A stretch of 64,000 nt of DNA, from assembly GCF_000421265.1 (NCBI RefSeq), contig NZ_ATWN01000009.1:124001-188000 (forward strand). Reading direction: 5' to 3'. Position numbers and translations under genes: made by a program. Positions 17,056-23,915 of the stretch are shown here, in pieces. Source of the DNA: Thalassospira lucentensis MCCC 1A00383 = DSM 14000 (GTDB lineage Bacteria; Pseudomonadota; Alphaproteobacteria; Rhodospirillales; Thalassospiraceae). Position 1 is the stretch's first letter. Each line of letters begins with the position of its first letter. Under the pieces are notes generated by a model, which was given only the letters and a program-made list of their open reading frames with translations, was not told the DNA's origin and ran no database searches.

Positions 17056-17140
17056 CTGGTTCGCGAGAAAGCGACGAAGGCAGCTTTCGAGAGACATCGC
17101 CCATCGGGCGATAGTCCGCCGCGCTTCGCCCAAGGACAAA
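17056..17140. repeat. Structured repeat, copy A (next to tRNA-Met)
   Basis: An 85-bp unit beginning CTGGTTCGCGAGAAAGCGA and ending CCCAAGGACAAA. It is related to copy B at 18332-18418, with near identity in the first 19 bp and in GCAGCTTTCGAGAGAC. Its centre is a perfect 7-bp hairpin ATCGCCC-ATC-GGGCGAT (17096-17112). In copy B the same hairpin has different arms that still pair. The two copies bracket the hicB/membrane-protein patch. Confidence 0.7.
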
Positions 17141-17168
17141 TCTACCCATATGTCCGATTGAGCCGGGT

Positions 17169-17738
17169 TCAATTGTTCAAAACTGATTTTTGTGGCAGGT
17201 GTTCAGTTGGAGAGTCGCATTCGATACCGAAGTCAAGATCGTTAGAGATGGCTGCAATGCCTGCGTTGATACCCGACTGCCAAATGCCGCGACCATTGGT
17301 TGAAGGCATGTATTCACTCAATTCTTTTCTAACACACTCGGTTACCGTGGGAGTAATGTCTTGTTTTGACGTGAGGTAAGCGTGTTGAGTTGCGATTTGG
17401 CTAGAGAAAAGAACAACGCTTAAAAATACAGTTGTATGGATAAGGTCGATGCCTAGCGCGCACAACTTTAAACCCCAAGACCACTCTGCTTCCTCGTTAG
17501 TTCCCGTTTTTTGAATGGCGTGCCCGAAAAATGGGATAATGATTACGTAGATACTAAAAAGAATTAATCCGACAAACAAGGTGAGGTAAGTAATCGGGAC
17601 AGTTATGATTGCGAAATAGCCGGTTTGAGACAGCGAAGTTGCGATCGAGAAAGTGAAGAAGAAACCGACAATAGCAACGCTGATCCAGCGGAGAAAATTC
17701 CATACATCATTGTGAGAACGCGGCGCTTTTAATTCCAT
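17169..17738 (-). CDS. Unknown membrane protein with three predicted TM helices
   Basis: The 189-residue protein is not recognised as a family member. Hydrophobic helices are visible at about residues 17-37, 42-72 and 92-112. A polar C-terminal domain of about 75 residues follows, with two Cys. Base composition and codon use are visibly AT-richer than in the surrounding housekeeping genes. It sits in the accessory patch between the two structured repeats, downstream of hicB on the same strand but behind a terminator. The ribosome-binding site is weak (AGAGAAC). No function can be given. Confidence 0.6.
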   Translation of the reverse strand: MELKAPRSHNDVWNFLRWISVAIVGFFFTFSIATSLSQTGYFAIITVPITYLTLFVGLILFSIYVIIIPFFGHAIQKTGTNEEAEWSWGLKLCALGIDLIHTTVFLSVVLFSSQIATQHAYLTSKQDITPTVTECVRKELSEYMPSTNGRGIWQSGINAGIAAISNDLDFGIECDSPTEHLPQKSVLNN

Positions 17739-17762
17739 ATCAGTATGTTCTCTGAATTTCTG

Positions 17763-17785
17763 AAAAGGGGAAAGTCCCCTTTTTA
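17763..17785. terminator. Terminator downstream of hicB
   Basis: Perfect stem AAAAGGGGA/TCCCCTTTT (17763-17771 and 17775-17783) with loop AAG and flanking T/A runs. It separates hicB from the membrane-protein gene on the minus strand. Confidence 0.85.
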
Positions 17786-17802
17786 CTTTTTAGCCTCAAC
17801 GA

Positions 17803-18171
17803 TCAAAGCGCCTTCCGCCCAGCTTCCTCAAGGAAACTTGAAACTGCTCGTTTGCCGTATTTCGCCTCGATCAGGTCGATAAGGTTGGCATCTAGTGTCA
17901 GGTTGATCCGTCGCTTCTTCCCCGGAATGGTTGCGGTGATCGCGACAATCCCGATTGCGCCATCATCAAGGCCGACTGCTGCTGACGGGGCGGGGATTTC
18001 TTCGCCGTCCGCGTGCATGCCTTCAATATGGAAATTAAGGGCTTCTGTACCCAATTCCACCAATTCCGTCATGGTATCTGCTGCGGACACACAGCCCGGA
18101 AAATCCGGAAAGGAAATCCCGAAGCGGCCATCATCATCGGTATGTACCAACCCCCAATAGGTCTGTTTCAT
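17803..18171 (-). CDS. hicB: HicB-family antitoxin, orphan
   Basis: A 122-residue HicB-like protein. The N-terminal half (about residues 1-75) is the partial RNase-H-fold antitoxin domain, with Asp-Gly-Arg-Phe-Gly-Ile-Ser-Phe-Pro-Asp-Phe-Pro-Gly-Cys. The C-terminal half is a ribbon-helix-helix DNA-binding domain with Lys-Arg-Arg-Ile-Asn-Leu-Thr-Leu-Asp. The start at 18171 gives the usual N-terminus; upstream codons run into the hicA stump. HicB normally blocks the HicA mRNA interferase and represses hicAB. Here the partner is reduced to its last 23 codons, so the antitoxin has no intact local toxin. It may be a relic, or may protect against a HicA encoded elsewhere. Confidence 0.85.
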   Translation of the reverse strand: MKQTYWGLVHTDDDGRFGISFPDFPGCVSAADTMTELVELGTEALNFHIEGMHADGEEIPAPSAAVGLDDGAIGIVAITATIPGKKRRINLTLDANLIDLIEAKYGKRAVSSFLEEAGRKAL

Positions 18172-18219
18172 TCTGTTGTAATCCTGTTTCCCATTGTCCG
18201 TAAAGAACCGGAAAGCCAT

Positions 18220-18291
18220 TTACAGCAGCTTTATACCCGATTGCCTTTCAATGCTTTTGACCGTGCCTTTGGTGAGATCCCGTTTGGGATG
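18220..18291 (-). pseudogene. hicA remnant (last 23 codons)
   Basis: Reading toward hicB, the minus strand encodes His-Pro-Lys-Arg-Asp-Leu-Thr-Lys-Gly-Thr-Val-Lys-Ser-Ile-Glu-Arg-Gln-Ser-Gly-Ile-Lys-Leu-Leu and a stop. This matches the C-terminal pattern of HicA toxins (His-Pro-x-x-x-Leu-x-x-Gly-Thr-x-x-x-Ile-x-x-Gln-x-Gly). The N-terminal part, including the catalytic His, is gone and is replaced by a terminator-like hairpin and repeat copy B. It sits 48 bp upstream of hicB, the normal hicA-hicB order. Confidence 0.75.
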
Positions 18292-18296
18292 GGAGA

Positions 18297-18319
18297 AAAA
18301 AGGGAACTGTCCCCTTTTT
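18297..18319. terminator. Terminator-like hairpin at the hicA breakpoint
   Basis: AAAAAGGG (18297-18304) pairs with CCCTTTTT (18312-18319) around AACTGTC. It abuts the point where HicA similarity stops. It resembles the GGGGA/TCCCC hairpin after hicB. Confidence 0.6.
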
Positions 18320-18331
18320 CCAAGAAAAACA

Positions 18332-18418
18332 CTGGTTCGCGAGAAAGCGAGGCACGCAGCTTTCGAGAGACGTTGCGCGAAAGGCGCAACGGTCCGCAGG
18401 GCTTTGCCCAAGGATAAA
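18332..18418. repeat. Structured repeat, copy B
   Basis: An 87-bp relative of copy A (17056-17140) in the same orientation. The central hairpin is GTTGCGC-GAAAG-GCGCAAC (18372-18390). Compared with copy A, three stem pairs are changed on both sides so that pairing is kept. Confidence 0.7.
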
Positions 18419-18441
18419 AAGCAGCCCAAAGGCTGATTTTT
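18416..18441. terminator. Bidirectional terminator downstream of the LysR gene
   Basis: CAGCC (18422-18426) pairs with GGCTG (18431-18435) around CAAA, extended by A5 and T5 runs with one mismatch. It lies after the LysR stop at 18480 on the minus strand. Confidence 0.75.
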
Positions 18442-18479
18442 ACAATTCCCTCCTTCGTACGTGTCGCGGAGTGTCTGAC

Positions 18480-19367
18480 TTAAGTCGCCCCAGCCTGCAT
18501 CTGAAGCGTCCGCCAGATTTCACCCATTACCCGACCCATGGTTTGATCGCGTCGTCGTATCGCAAAGACTTCGGTGTGGCGGGGGCGAAATCCTTCTATA
18601 TTAAGCACGACGAGTTCGCCGCTTTTAAGCTCATCTGTGATCATGTGTTCGGGGAGGCCACCCCATCCATGTCCATTCATAATGATCGATTTTTTGGTGG
18701 CAAAATCCGATACGGTCCAACGCCGCCCACCAGCAAGGACGTCGCGTGTCTGATCGTAATCCGGCCCGCCGGTGCCAGAGACGATGACCTGAACATAGCT
18801 TTGCATTTCCATGCGCGATCGCATGCCACTGCGTTGGGCGACGGCGAAGCTGCGATGCGCGACGGGGCGTATTACGACAGAGCCGACAGGGGTGGTTTCG
18901 ACGTGATCGATCTCTACACCCTCCAGACCCGCGACAATCAGATCGGCATCCCCCTTCATTAATCGGGCCAGGGGCCCGCCCATCATCTCGGTTGCGACAG
19001 CGATGTGGGTATTGGGGAACTTGTCACCGATCTGACCCAGAACTTTCAGGATAGGTTCGAGCGATATGGTTGCCGTAAGCGTGACACGGACGAGCGGTTC
19101 CTGTGTGCTGCGCAGTTCCTGCGCTGTTGCCTGAAGCTTGCGAAACTGATCAAGCACGCGGGTCGCTTCGCGCAAAAAGACCTCGCCCTCCGATGACAGG
19201 CGAGGGCGGTAGTCTTCGCGTGAGAAGATGGCAAAACCCAGCTCATCTTCGAGCTTTCGAACTTGATGGCTGATCGCCGATTGCGCCTTGTTCAGCCGGT
19301 CTGCAGCGCCGCGAAATGTGCCGGTGCTGACAACTGCGTCAACGGCAATGAGTTGTTCCAGGTTCAT
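18480..19367 (-). CDS. LysR-family regulator
   Basis: A 295-residue LysR-type regulator. The N-terminal winged HTH (1-60) includes Gly-Thr-Phe-Arg-Gly-Ala-Ala-Asp-Arg-Leu-Asn-Lys-Ala-Gln-Ser-Ala-Ile-Ser. A linker helix and a two-lobed co-inducer domain follow. It is divergent from the GST/NTF2-like/tautomerase genes with a 112-bp gap holding an inverted repeat, the standard arrangement for LysR control of the neighbour. Inducer unknown; an electrophile or aromatic compound would fit the targets (inference). Confidence 0.93.
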   Translation of the reverse strand: MNLEQLIAVDAVVSTGTFRGAADRLNKAQSAISHQVRKLEDELGFAIFSREDYRPRLSSEGEVFLREATRVLDQFRKLQATAQELRSTQEPLVRVTLTATISLEPILKVLGQIGDKFPNTHIAVATEMMGGPLARLMKGDADLIVAGLEGVEIDHVETTPVGSVVIRPVAHRSFAVAQRSGMRSRMEMQSYVQVIVSGTGGPDYDQTRDVLAGGRRWTVSDFATKKSIIMNGHGWGGLPEHMITDELKSGELVVLNIEGFRPRHTEVFAIRRRDQTMGRVMGEIWRTLQMQAGAT

Positions 19368-19400
19368 CCGTGCCTCAACATGATCTTATTTATCGATCAT

Positions 19401-19421
19401 TAATATGAAAAGTCAATATTA
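19401..19421. promoter_or_regulatory. Candidate LysR binding site
   Basis: Inverted repeat TAATAT-N9-ATATTA in an AT-rich segment between the divergent LysR and GST genes. LysR proteins usually bind such dyads upstream of the target promoter. The position supports this; the exact site is inferred. Confidence 0.45.
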
Positions 19422-19479
19422 TCAATTGCTCGTTTGGGTTGGCATACAGAGGCCATACATCAAACCAAAGGAGCTACCT

Positions 19480-20088
19480 ATGAAACTCTATTACATGCCC
19501 GGTGCATGCTCGCTCGCCAGCCACATCATGTTGCATGAAGTGGGTGCCCGTTTTGATATCGAAGGCGTGAATACTCAGGAAGGGCGCACCGAAAGTGGCC
19601 GCACATACCGCGAAATCAGCCCGAATGGCTATGTTCCGGCACTTGAGATCGAAACGGGTGATTACCTCAGCGAAGGTGTCGCAATCCTCCAATACATTGC
19701 CGATACCCACCCGGATCGTGCCTTTTCGCCAAAGCCCGGTTCAGTAGCTCGTGCGCGCCTTCAGCAGTTTTTAAACTTTGCCGCGGCAGAGCTACATAAA
19801 TCCTGGGGCCCCCTTTTTACTGATGGGTCGAGCGAGGCGGATAAATCCGCAGCAAAGGGCAAGGTCGCGACAAAGTTTGACCATCTCGAAAGCGTTTTGG
19901 CGGACGGCCGTGATTACCTTGTCGCGAACCAGTTTTCCGTTGCCGATGCCTATACGTTTGTTCTGGTCAACTGGGCGAATGTCAAAGATATCGATCTCGA
20001 TAATTGGCCACGCCTTGCCAAGTTCGTCAAACGTGTTCAGGCACGCCCGGCAACGCTGGCTGCGATGAAGGCCGAGGGACTTGTGTGA
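19480..20088 (+). CDS. Glutathione S-transferase, beta class
   Basis: A 202-residue cytosolic GST. It begins Met-Lys-Leu-Tyr-Tyr-Met-Pro-Gly-Ala-Cys-Ser-Leu, the bacterial beta-class start with Cys10 as the residue that can bond glutathione. The thioredoxin-like N-domain has the cis-Pro in Tyr-Val-Pro-Ala-Leu, followed by Glu-Gly-Val-Ala-Ile. The C-terminal domain is helical with Phe-Ser-Val-Ala-Asp-Ala-Tyr. The ATG at 19480 has AAAGGAG in front; codons upstream are excluded. Its stop overlaps the next start (TGATG), so the three downstream genes are one operon. Confidence 0.95.
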   Translation: MKLYYMPGACSLASHIMLHEVGARFDIEGVNTQEGRTESGRTYREISPNGYVPALEIETGDYLSEGVAILQYIADTHPDRAFSPKPGSVARARLQQFLNFAAAELHKSWGPLFTDGSSEADKSAAKGKVATKFDHLESVLADGRDYLVANQFSVADAYTFVLVNWANVKDIDLDNWPRLAKFVKRVQARPATLAAMKAEGLV

Positions 20089-20468
20089 TGAAATCCGCGG
20101 ATGAATTGGAAGTTGAAGCCTTGATGAAGCGCTATTTCGATGGCCTTTATCACTCCGACAGTGAGGTTCTGCGCACGGTGTTTCATCCCAAGCTTGCCTA
20201 CATCAATGCCAGCGAAGGCAATCACGAGTTCATGGATATTGAGGCCTACATGACGCGGATCGATAACCGCGAACCCCCGGCCAAACGCGGCGAAAATCGC
20301 AGCGAAAGCGTTGATCGGGTCAAGCTGATCAGTCGTCAAATGGGCTTGGTAGAAGCCCGCATGACGATGATGGGCCGGGATTATCAAGACCTGCTTACGC
20401 TGATTCATACCGATGCGGGCTGGCAGGTGCTCACCAAGGTTTTTGCCTATCAGGAAAAGGAGGGGTGA
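20088..20468 (+). CDS. NTF2-like (putative lumazine-binding/SnoaL-type) protein
   Basis: A 126-residue protein of the NTF2-like superfamily. An N-terminal helix Val-Glu-Ala-Leu-Met-Lys-Arg-Tyr-Phe-Asp-Gly-Leu-Tyr leads to Leu-Arg-Thr-Val-Phe-His-Pro, a pattern typical of the group. The curved beta-sheet ends with Trp-Gln-Val-Leu-Thr-Lys-Val-Phe. Such proteins bind or turn over small organic molecules, and no catalytic residue can be named. Translational coupling to the GST (1-nt overlap) and 3 bp to the tautomerase gene indicate a shared role. Confidence 0.82.
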   Translation: MKSADELEVEALMKRYFDGLYHSDSEVLRTVFHPKLAYINASEGNHEFMDIEAYMTRIDNREPPAKRGENRSESVDRVKLISRQMGLVEARMTMMGRDYQDLLTLIHTDAGWQVLTKVFAYQEKEG

Positions 20469-20471
20469 GCG

Positions 20472-20693
20472 ATGCCCTACGTCAATATCAAGGTAACCCG
20501 CGAAGGTGGGCCGGACGGAACCGGTCCAACACCAGAGGAAAAAACGCAATTGATCAAGGGCGTTACGGACCTGCTCCAGAGCGTTCTGAATAAGTCGCCA
20601 GCAACCACGTTCGTCGTGATTGACGAGGTGTCACTTGACGATTGGGGCATATCGGGACGATCCGTGCGCGATATCAGGGCGACAGAAAGCTAA
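20472..20693 (+). CDS. 4-oxalocrotonate tautomerase-like enzyme
   Basis: A 73-residue tautomerase-superfamily protein. The catalytic Pro directly follows the initiator Met (Met-Pro-Tyr-Val-Asn-Ile-Lys-Val), and it has the usual beta-alpha-beta pattern ending in Thr-Thr-Phe-Val-Val-Ile-Asp-Glu-Val. A small insertion with Gly-Pro-Asp-Gly-Thr-Gly follows the first strand. Last gene of the LysR-controlled operon. With a GST it suggests handling of a reactive keto/enol or electrophilic compound (inference). Confidence 0.9.
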   Translation: MPYVNIKVTREGGPDGTGPTPEEKTQLIKGVTDLLQSVLNKSPATTFVVIDEVSLDDWGISGRSVRDIRATES

Positions 20694-20931
20694 GCCCTGA
20701 CCATTTATGCAGACACGTCTAAATCAACAGTACGCCGGTTCCCAAAAGTTCGGGGCCGGCGTGGCGATCCCCATCATGGCGGCAATGAGTGCAGAAGTCG
20801 GCCAGCGGGGCGGTGCCCCGACAGCGGCTTTTGCCATATTTTGGCTGCGGCGCTTGCTGGGACACTATTGGGAAAAGTGGACAGTCCCCCTTTATCCTAA
20901 AAGCCGCCCGATATTCTGCGGCATAAATGGA

Positions 20932-20958
20932 AAAAGGACCGGTCGTACCGGTCCTTTT
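20932..20958. terminator. Bidirectional terminator between the tautomerase and AHSA1 genes
   Basis: A perfect 12-bp stem AAAAGGACCGGT/ACCGGTCCTTTT with loop CGT. The 238 bp between the tautomerase stop and this hairpin contain no convincing gene. Confidence 0.9.
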
Positions 20959-20975
20959 GCATTTGGGGCGCCAGC

Positions 20976-21479
20976 TTAAGCCGTCAATTTCACCAGCAAT
21001 TCGTCAAGCCGCTCAAGGGTCGAGGTCATGCCATCCTCCATGCCCATATCAATGACCGTTTGCAGGTCTTCGGGCGCGTTATAGCTCACCACCGTTTCGG
21101 TCAGTGTATGGTCCCCCTTGTCGGTAAAGGTCATGTTGATGTGAGAGCGCGGCAGATCAGGGTTGATAACTCCGGTCTCGTCGGTGAAGCCGTCATAGCC
21201 GGTATAACCATCAATCGGAGTGATCGTTTCGTAATCCGTGCGGCTCCAGTAATGGGTGCCATTCGGGTCGATCATGGCAAAATGCCAATGCCCGCCCTCG
21301 TTGAAATCAAAAGACTTGGTTTTCGTTGTCAACGGCTTGGGCGCGTACCATTGGTCGAGAAGTTCGCACTTGGTATAGCAATCCCACACCAGTTGCCGTT
21401 TGGCAGCAAATTCGCGCCGGACGGTCAGGGTGCTTTTTTGCATGTCGGCGATAAAGTCAAAGCGCAGATCAGGTTTCAT
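20976..21479 (-). CDS. AHSA1/SRPBCC-domain protein
   Basis: A 167-residue START/Bet v1-fold protein of the activator-of-Hsp90-ATPase-like bacterial group. It shows Arg-Glu-Phe-Ala-Ala-x-Arg-x-Leu-Val-Trp-Asp-Cys-Tyr-Thr, Trp-Tyr-Ala-Pro-Lys-Pro and the C-terminal Glu-Asp-Gly-Met-x-x-Thr-Leu-Glu-Arg-Leu-Asp-Glu-Leu. The pairing with an ArsR regulator whose gene overlaps its start by 11 nt is a very common bacterial arrangement. The protein probably binds a small hydrophobic ligand; this is not known. Confidence 0.92.
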   Translation of the reverse strand: MKPDLRFDFIADMQKSTLTVRREFAAKRQLVWDCYTKCELLDQWYAPKPLTTKTKSFDFNEGGHWHFAMIDPNGTHYWSRTDYETITPIDGYTGYDGFTDETGVINPDLPRSHINMTFTDKGDHTLTETVVSYNAPEDLQTVIDMGMEDGMTSTLERLDELLVKLTA

Positions 21480-21813
21480 CGGTTTCTCCCTGAAGGGTTG
21501 TCAGTAGAGTGTCGAGATTGTCAAAGCGGCTTGCCCAGATGGTGCGCTGGTCATCGAACCATTTTTCTGCTGCCGCCAACTTGTCGGGATTGAACGTACA
21601 GGTGCGCACGCGCCCCTGCTTTTTTGACGCAATCAATCCCGCTTCTTCCAGCACGCTGATATGCTTCATGAAAGAGGGCAGGGCCATATCATACGGTGCA
21701 GCCAATTCCTTGACCGGTGCCGGGCCTTTCACTAAACGCTGGACCACCGCCCTGCGGGTCGGGTCGGCCAGTGCGTGAAAGAGGGTGTCGAGTGATGCAT
21801 TATAGTTATCCAT
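21469..21813 (-). CDS. ArsR-family repressor
   Basis: A 114-residue winged-helix regulator with Phe-His-Ala-Leu-Ala-Asp-Pro-Thr-Arg-Arg-Ala-Val-Val at the start and Ser-Phe-Met-Lys-His-Ile-Ser-Val-Leu-Glu-Glu-Ala-Gly-Leu-Ile as recognition helix and wing. The metal-binding Cys-Val-Cys box of ArsR/SmtB is absent, so it is the non-metal subgroup that accompanies SRPBCC proteins. Its start codon lies inside a perfect inverted repeat (21797-21830), consistent with tight autorepression of the ArsR-AHSA1 operon. Confidence 0.93.
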   Translation of the reverse strand: MDNYNASLDTLFHALADPTRRAVVQRLVKGPAPVKELAAPYDMALPSFMKHISVLEEAGLIASKKQGRVRTCTFNPDKLAAAEKWFDDQRTIWASRFDNLDTLLTTLQGETDET

Positions 21814-21830
21814 ATAGCTAACTATAATGC
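21797..21830. promoter_or_regulatory. Perfect 12-bp inverted-repeat operator over the ArsR start codon
   Basis: GCATTATAGTTA (21797-21808), a 10-bp spacer and TAACTATAATGC (21819-21830). The ATG (21811-21813) lies in the spacer, so one arm is coding. The second arm is in the leader, where it would overlap the promoter or ribosome-binding site. ArsR binding is inferred. Confidence 0.75.
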
Positions 21831-21940
21831 ACTGAAAAGTTAGATCAATAGCTAAGTGTTTTATCGGCTATTTTATTTTGATGTCCCCAAGGGAAGCTGA
21901 AACAGGGCTTATCGGTCGCGTAGGATTTCGATGTGATTGA

Positions 21941-22969
21941 TCAGGACAGGTCTCGGGATACCAAATCAAAGACATATCCTGCGATCAGGGAGCCGGAAAC
22001 GGCGAGCGCGAGATACAAAAAGAAGGTCTTGAGTTTCAGGATAGGGAGTATCGCCAATGCGCCCCAGATGCTCACCACCCCGCCAGACACCAGAAAGGCC
22101 ATGGCCGCACCGGAAGACATTCCGTGCTCCATCAACCCGCGCGTCAGTGGTAATGCTGCATACCCGTCGAGATATGCGGGTGCGCCGACGAATACGGCAA
22201 AGGGGATGGCCCACCATACGTCTTCGCCGACGAACGCGGACAGGGCTTGGGCGGGCAGCACGGCGTTAAGTGCATGTTCCGCAGCAAAGGCGGGGATCAA
22301 ACAGATCAGGATCAGCCGCGTCGTCGCGATAAAGTTTCGTTTAAAGCTGGCGCGGCGCGAAGCATCTGACCAGATGCGGGCTGTGAATGGTGTTTGTTCG
22401 GAGATTTGGCATTGCTGAATGCTGCCGACCAGTTTGTTGTTCCGTAACGGCGTAGTAACCCATGGGCTTGACGAAAATACCGATGTGATGAAACCTCCCC
22501 AAAGCCCCAACCCGAAAGCGGCCAGAGTCTTGCCGACAGCAAAGCTGAGGCCAAGTGTTGCGACAGTCGTGGCAAGCATCGCAGGGTCCGTGATCGGAGA
22601 TGCCAGCCAAAAGGCCATGACCGGGGCTAATGGTATTCCCGCTGCCAGCAAGCCCGCCATTAAAGGCAATATCGTGATGCCACAGACCGGGGTGATTGCA
22701 CCGATTGCCGAGGCCACGATCACCGTGGGGAAAAGCCTGCCTTCGAACGCGCGTGCAATATGGGCGTCTGCGCCGCTTGCCATGACCCAGGCGGTCAGAA
22801 CAATTCCCGGCACGACAACGGGTGCCACGGAAAGCAGGCTAAGGGCAATAAAACGCGCCATAATCCATGCCTGCGTGGACCAAACAATGATGGCCGTTGT
22901 CGCGAGTGCGACGGCCAGAACAATTAGGCCGATCTTCGATCTGTTTGCTGCCGCACTGTGCCCGTTCAT
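21941..22969 (-). CDS. PF03773-type permease (YraQ/ArsP-like)
   Basis: A 342-residue integral membrane protein with about eight hydrophobic helices. The family motif Thr-Pro-Val-Cys-Gly-Ile-Thr-Ile-Leu-Pro-Leu lies near residue 95, and the second half has a matching Gly-Ala-Pro-Ala-Tyr-Leu-Asp-Gly-Tyr-Ala-Ala-Leu-Pro-Leu. Members include ArsP organoarsenical exporters and proteins of unknown substrate. The start at 22969 follows AAGGAG; the longer frame has no support. No arsenic genes are adjacent, so the substrate is open. Confidence 0.85.
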   Translation of the reverse strand: MNGHSAAANRSKIGLIVLAVALATTAIIVWSTQAWIMARFIALSLLSVAPVVVPGIVLTAWVMASGADAHIARAFEGRLFPTVIVASAIGAITPVCGITILPLMAGLLAAGIPLAPVMAFWLASPITDPAMLATTVATLGLSFAVGKTLAAFGLGLWGGFITSVFSSSPWVTTPLRNNKLVGSIQQCQISEQTPFTARIWSDASRRASFKRNFIATTRLILICLIPAFAAEHALNAVLPAQALSAFVGEDVWWAIPFAVFVGAPAYLDGYAALPLTRGLMEHGMSSGAAMAFLVSGGVVSIWGALAILPILKLKTFFLYLALAVSGSLIAGYVFDLVSRDLS

Positions 22970-23069
22970 GCCTGCTCCTTGTGTGAAGGCAATTGAATGA
23001 TCACTGCATGTAGCGGATATGTAAAACGCAAAAACGAGACAAATGCAAAAGCCAACAACGGGAACAGGT

Positions 23070-23915
23070 TTATGTTTCTCTGCGCAGTCGTTTGACCAAC
23101 CGCCCGTCAATCACCGCCAGCCCAAGCCCAAGCAAGATTGCACTGACCGGGATCAGGAAAGTGACGAGCAAAAGGTTGCTGGCACCCGCCCGTTTCAGGA
23201 TCGCGAAATACAGGATATAGGCAAGGGCGGTGCTAAGTGCTGCGATCCCCAGAACGGCCATAATGGTGGTGGGCGAGGGGACGGGCAGGTGCCACGGGGT
23301 ATCAACCACGGCGGCCAATGGGACCAGCATTAGGCTGGATGCGCTGGTCATGCCCGCTGCCGTCAGGATTGGGGATGTGGAACTAAACCGGCGGCCATAT
23401 ACCCCGGCACAGCCATAGGATATCGCCGCCAGCAGAACCGCGCAGGGGGCGAGCTTGGAAAGCAAGTCTGTCGCGGCGGATGTCTTTGCTTCGGGCATGC
23501 CAATCACGACAAGAACCCCGGCAAAGCCGATTAAAACGCCCGCTGCCTTACGCAGGTTTAGTTTTTCGGTGTCGGTTGCGATATGGGCAATAATGATGGC
23601 GAAAAGCGGGGTGGTGCCATTCAGGATCGCCGCCAGGCCACTGGCGATATGGGTTTGGCCCCAGACAATCAGCGAAAATGGCACAAGGTTATTCAGCGCC
23701 CCCATCACCGCAATCGCACCCCAGAATTTCGGATCACGCGGGATCGGAACATTGCGCAGCAACACCACCCACCACAGGATCAGCGATGCAATCGCCACCC
23801 GGCACAGCACCAGCGTAAAGGGTGGCAAATCGACAAGCGCAATTTCGGTAAAGAAAAACGATCCCCCCCACAGGATCGACAGCACAATCAGCATCAGCCA
23901 GCTTTTGCCATCCAT
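23070..23915 (-). CDS. EamA/DMT-family transporter, C-terminal helix apparently shortened
   Basis: A 281-residue drug/metabolite transporter-like protein with two EamA halves. The first half shows Trp-Gly-Gly-Ser-Phe-Phe-Phe and the second a typical Pro-Val-Ser-Ala-Ile-Leu-Leu-Gly before the last helix. In relatives this segment is followed by about 20 residues containing Leu-Gly-Glu and a Gly-Met-Ala-Leu-Ile-type strand. Here it passes directly to Leu-Gly-Leu-Ala-Val-Ile-Asp-Gly-Arg, as if a segment were deleted in frame. The start at 23915 (Met-Asp-Gly-Lys-Ser-Trp) was preferred over a much longer polar extension. Substrate unknown. Confidence 0.8.
   Translation of the reverse strand: MDGKSWLMLIVLSILWGGSFFFTEIALVDLPPFTLVLCRVAIASLILWWVVLLRNVPIPRDPKFWGAIAVMGALNNLVPFSLIVWGQTHIASGLAAILNGTTPLFAIIIAHIATDTEKLNLRKAAGVLIGFAGVLVVIGMPEAKTSAATDLLSKLAPCAVLLAAISYGCAGVYGRRFSSTSPILTAAGMTSASSLMLVPLAAVVDTPWHLPVPSPTTIMAVLGIAALSTALAYILYFAILKRAGASNLLLVTFLIPVSAILLGLGLAVIDGRLVKRLRRET

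Noticed and set aside
16954-17379. Long plus-strand reading frame from inside tRNA-Met through the terminator and repeat copy A
   Set aside because: It starts in the tRNA, crosses a terminator and is antisense to the membrane-protein gene. The frame has no protein-like pattern beyond the repeat itself.
17030-18480. Integrative element with integrase next to tRNA-Met
   Set aside because: No integrase, transposase or direct copy of the tRNA 3' end was found. Only repeats and decayed genes are present.
20707-20979. Possible 90-residue gene after the tautomerase
   Set aside because: No ribosome-binding site or recognisable pattern. It runs through the perfect terminator at 20932-20958 and into the stop of the AHSA1 gene.
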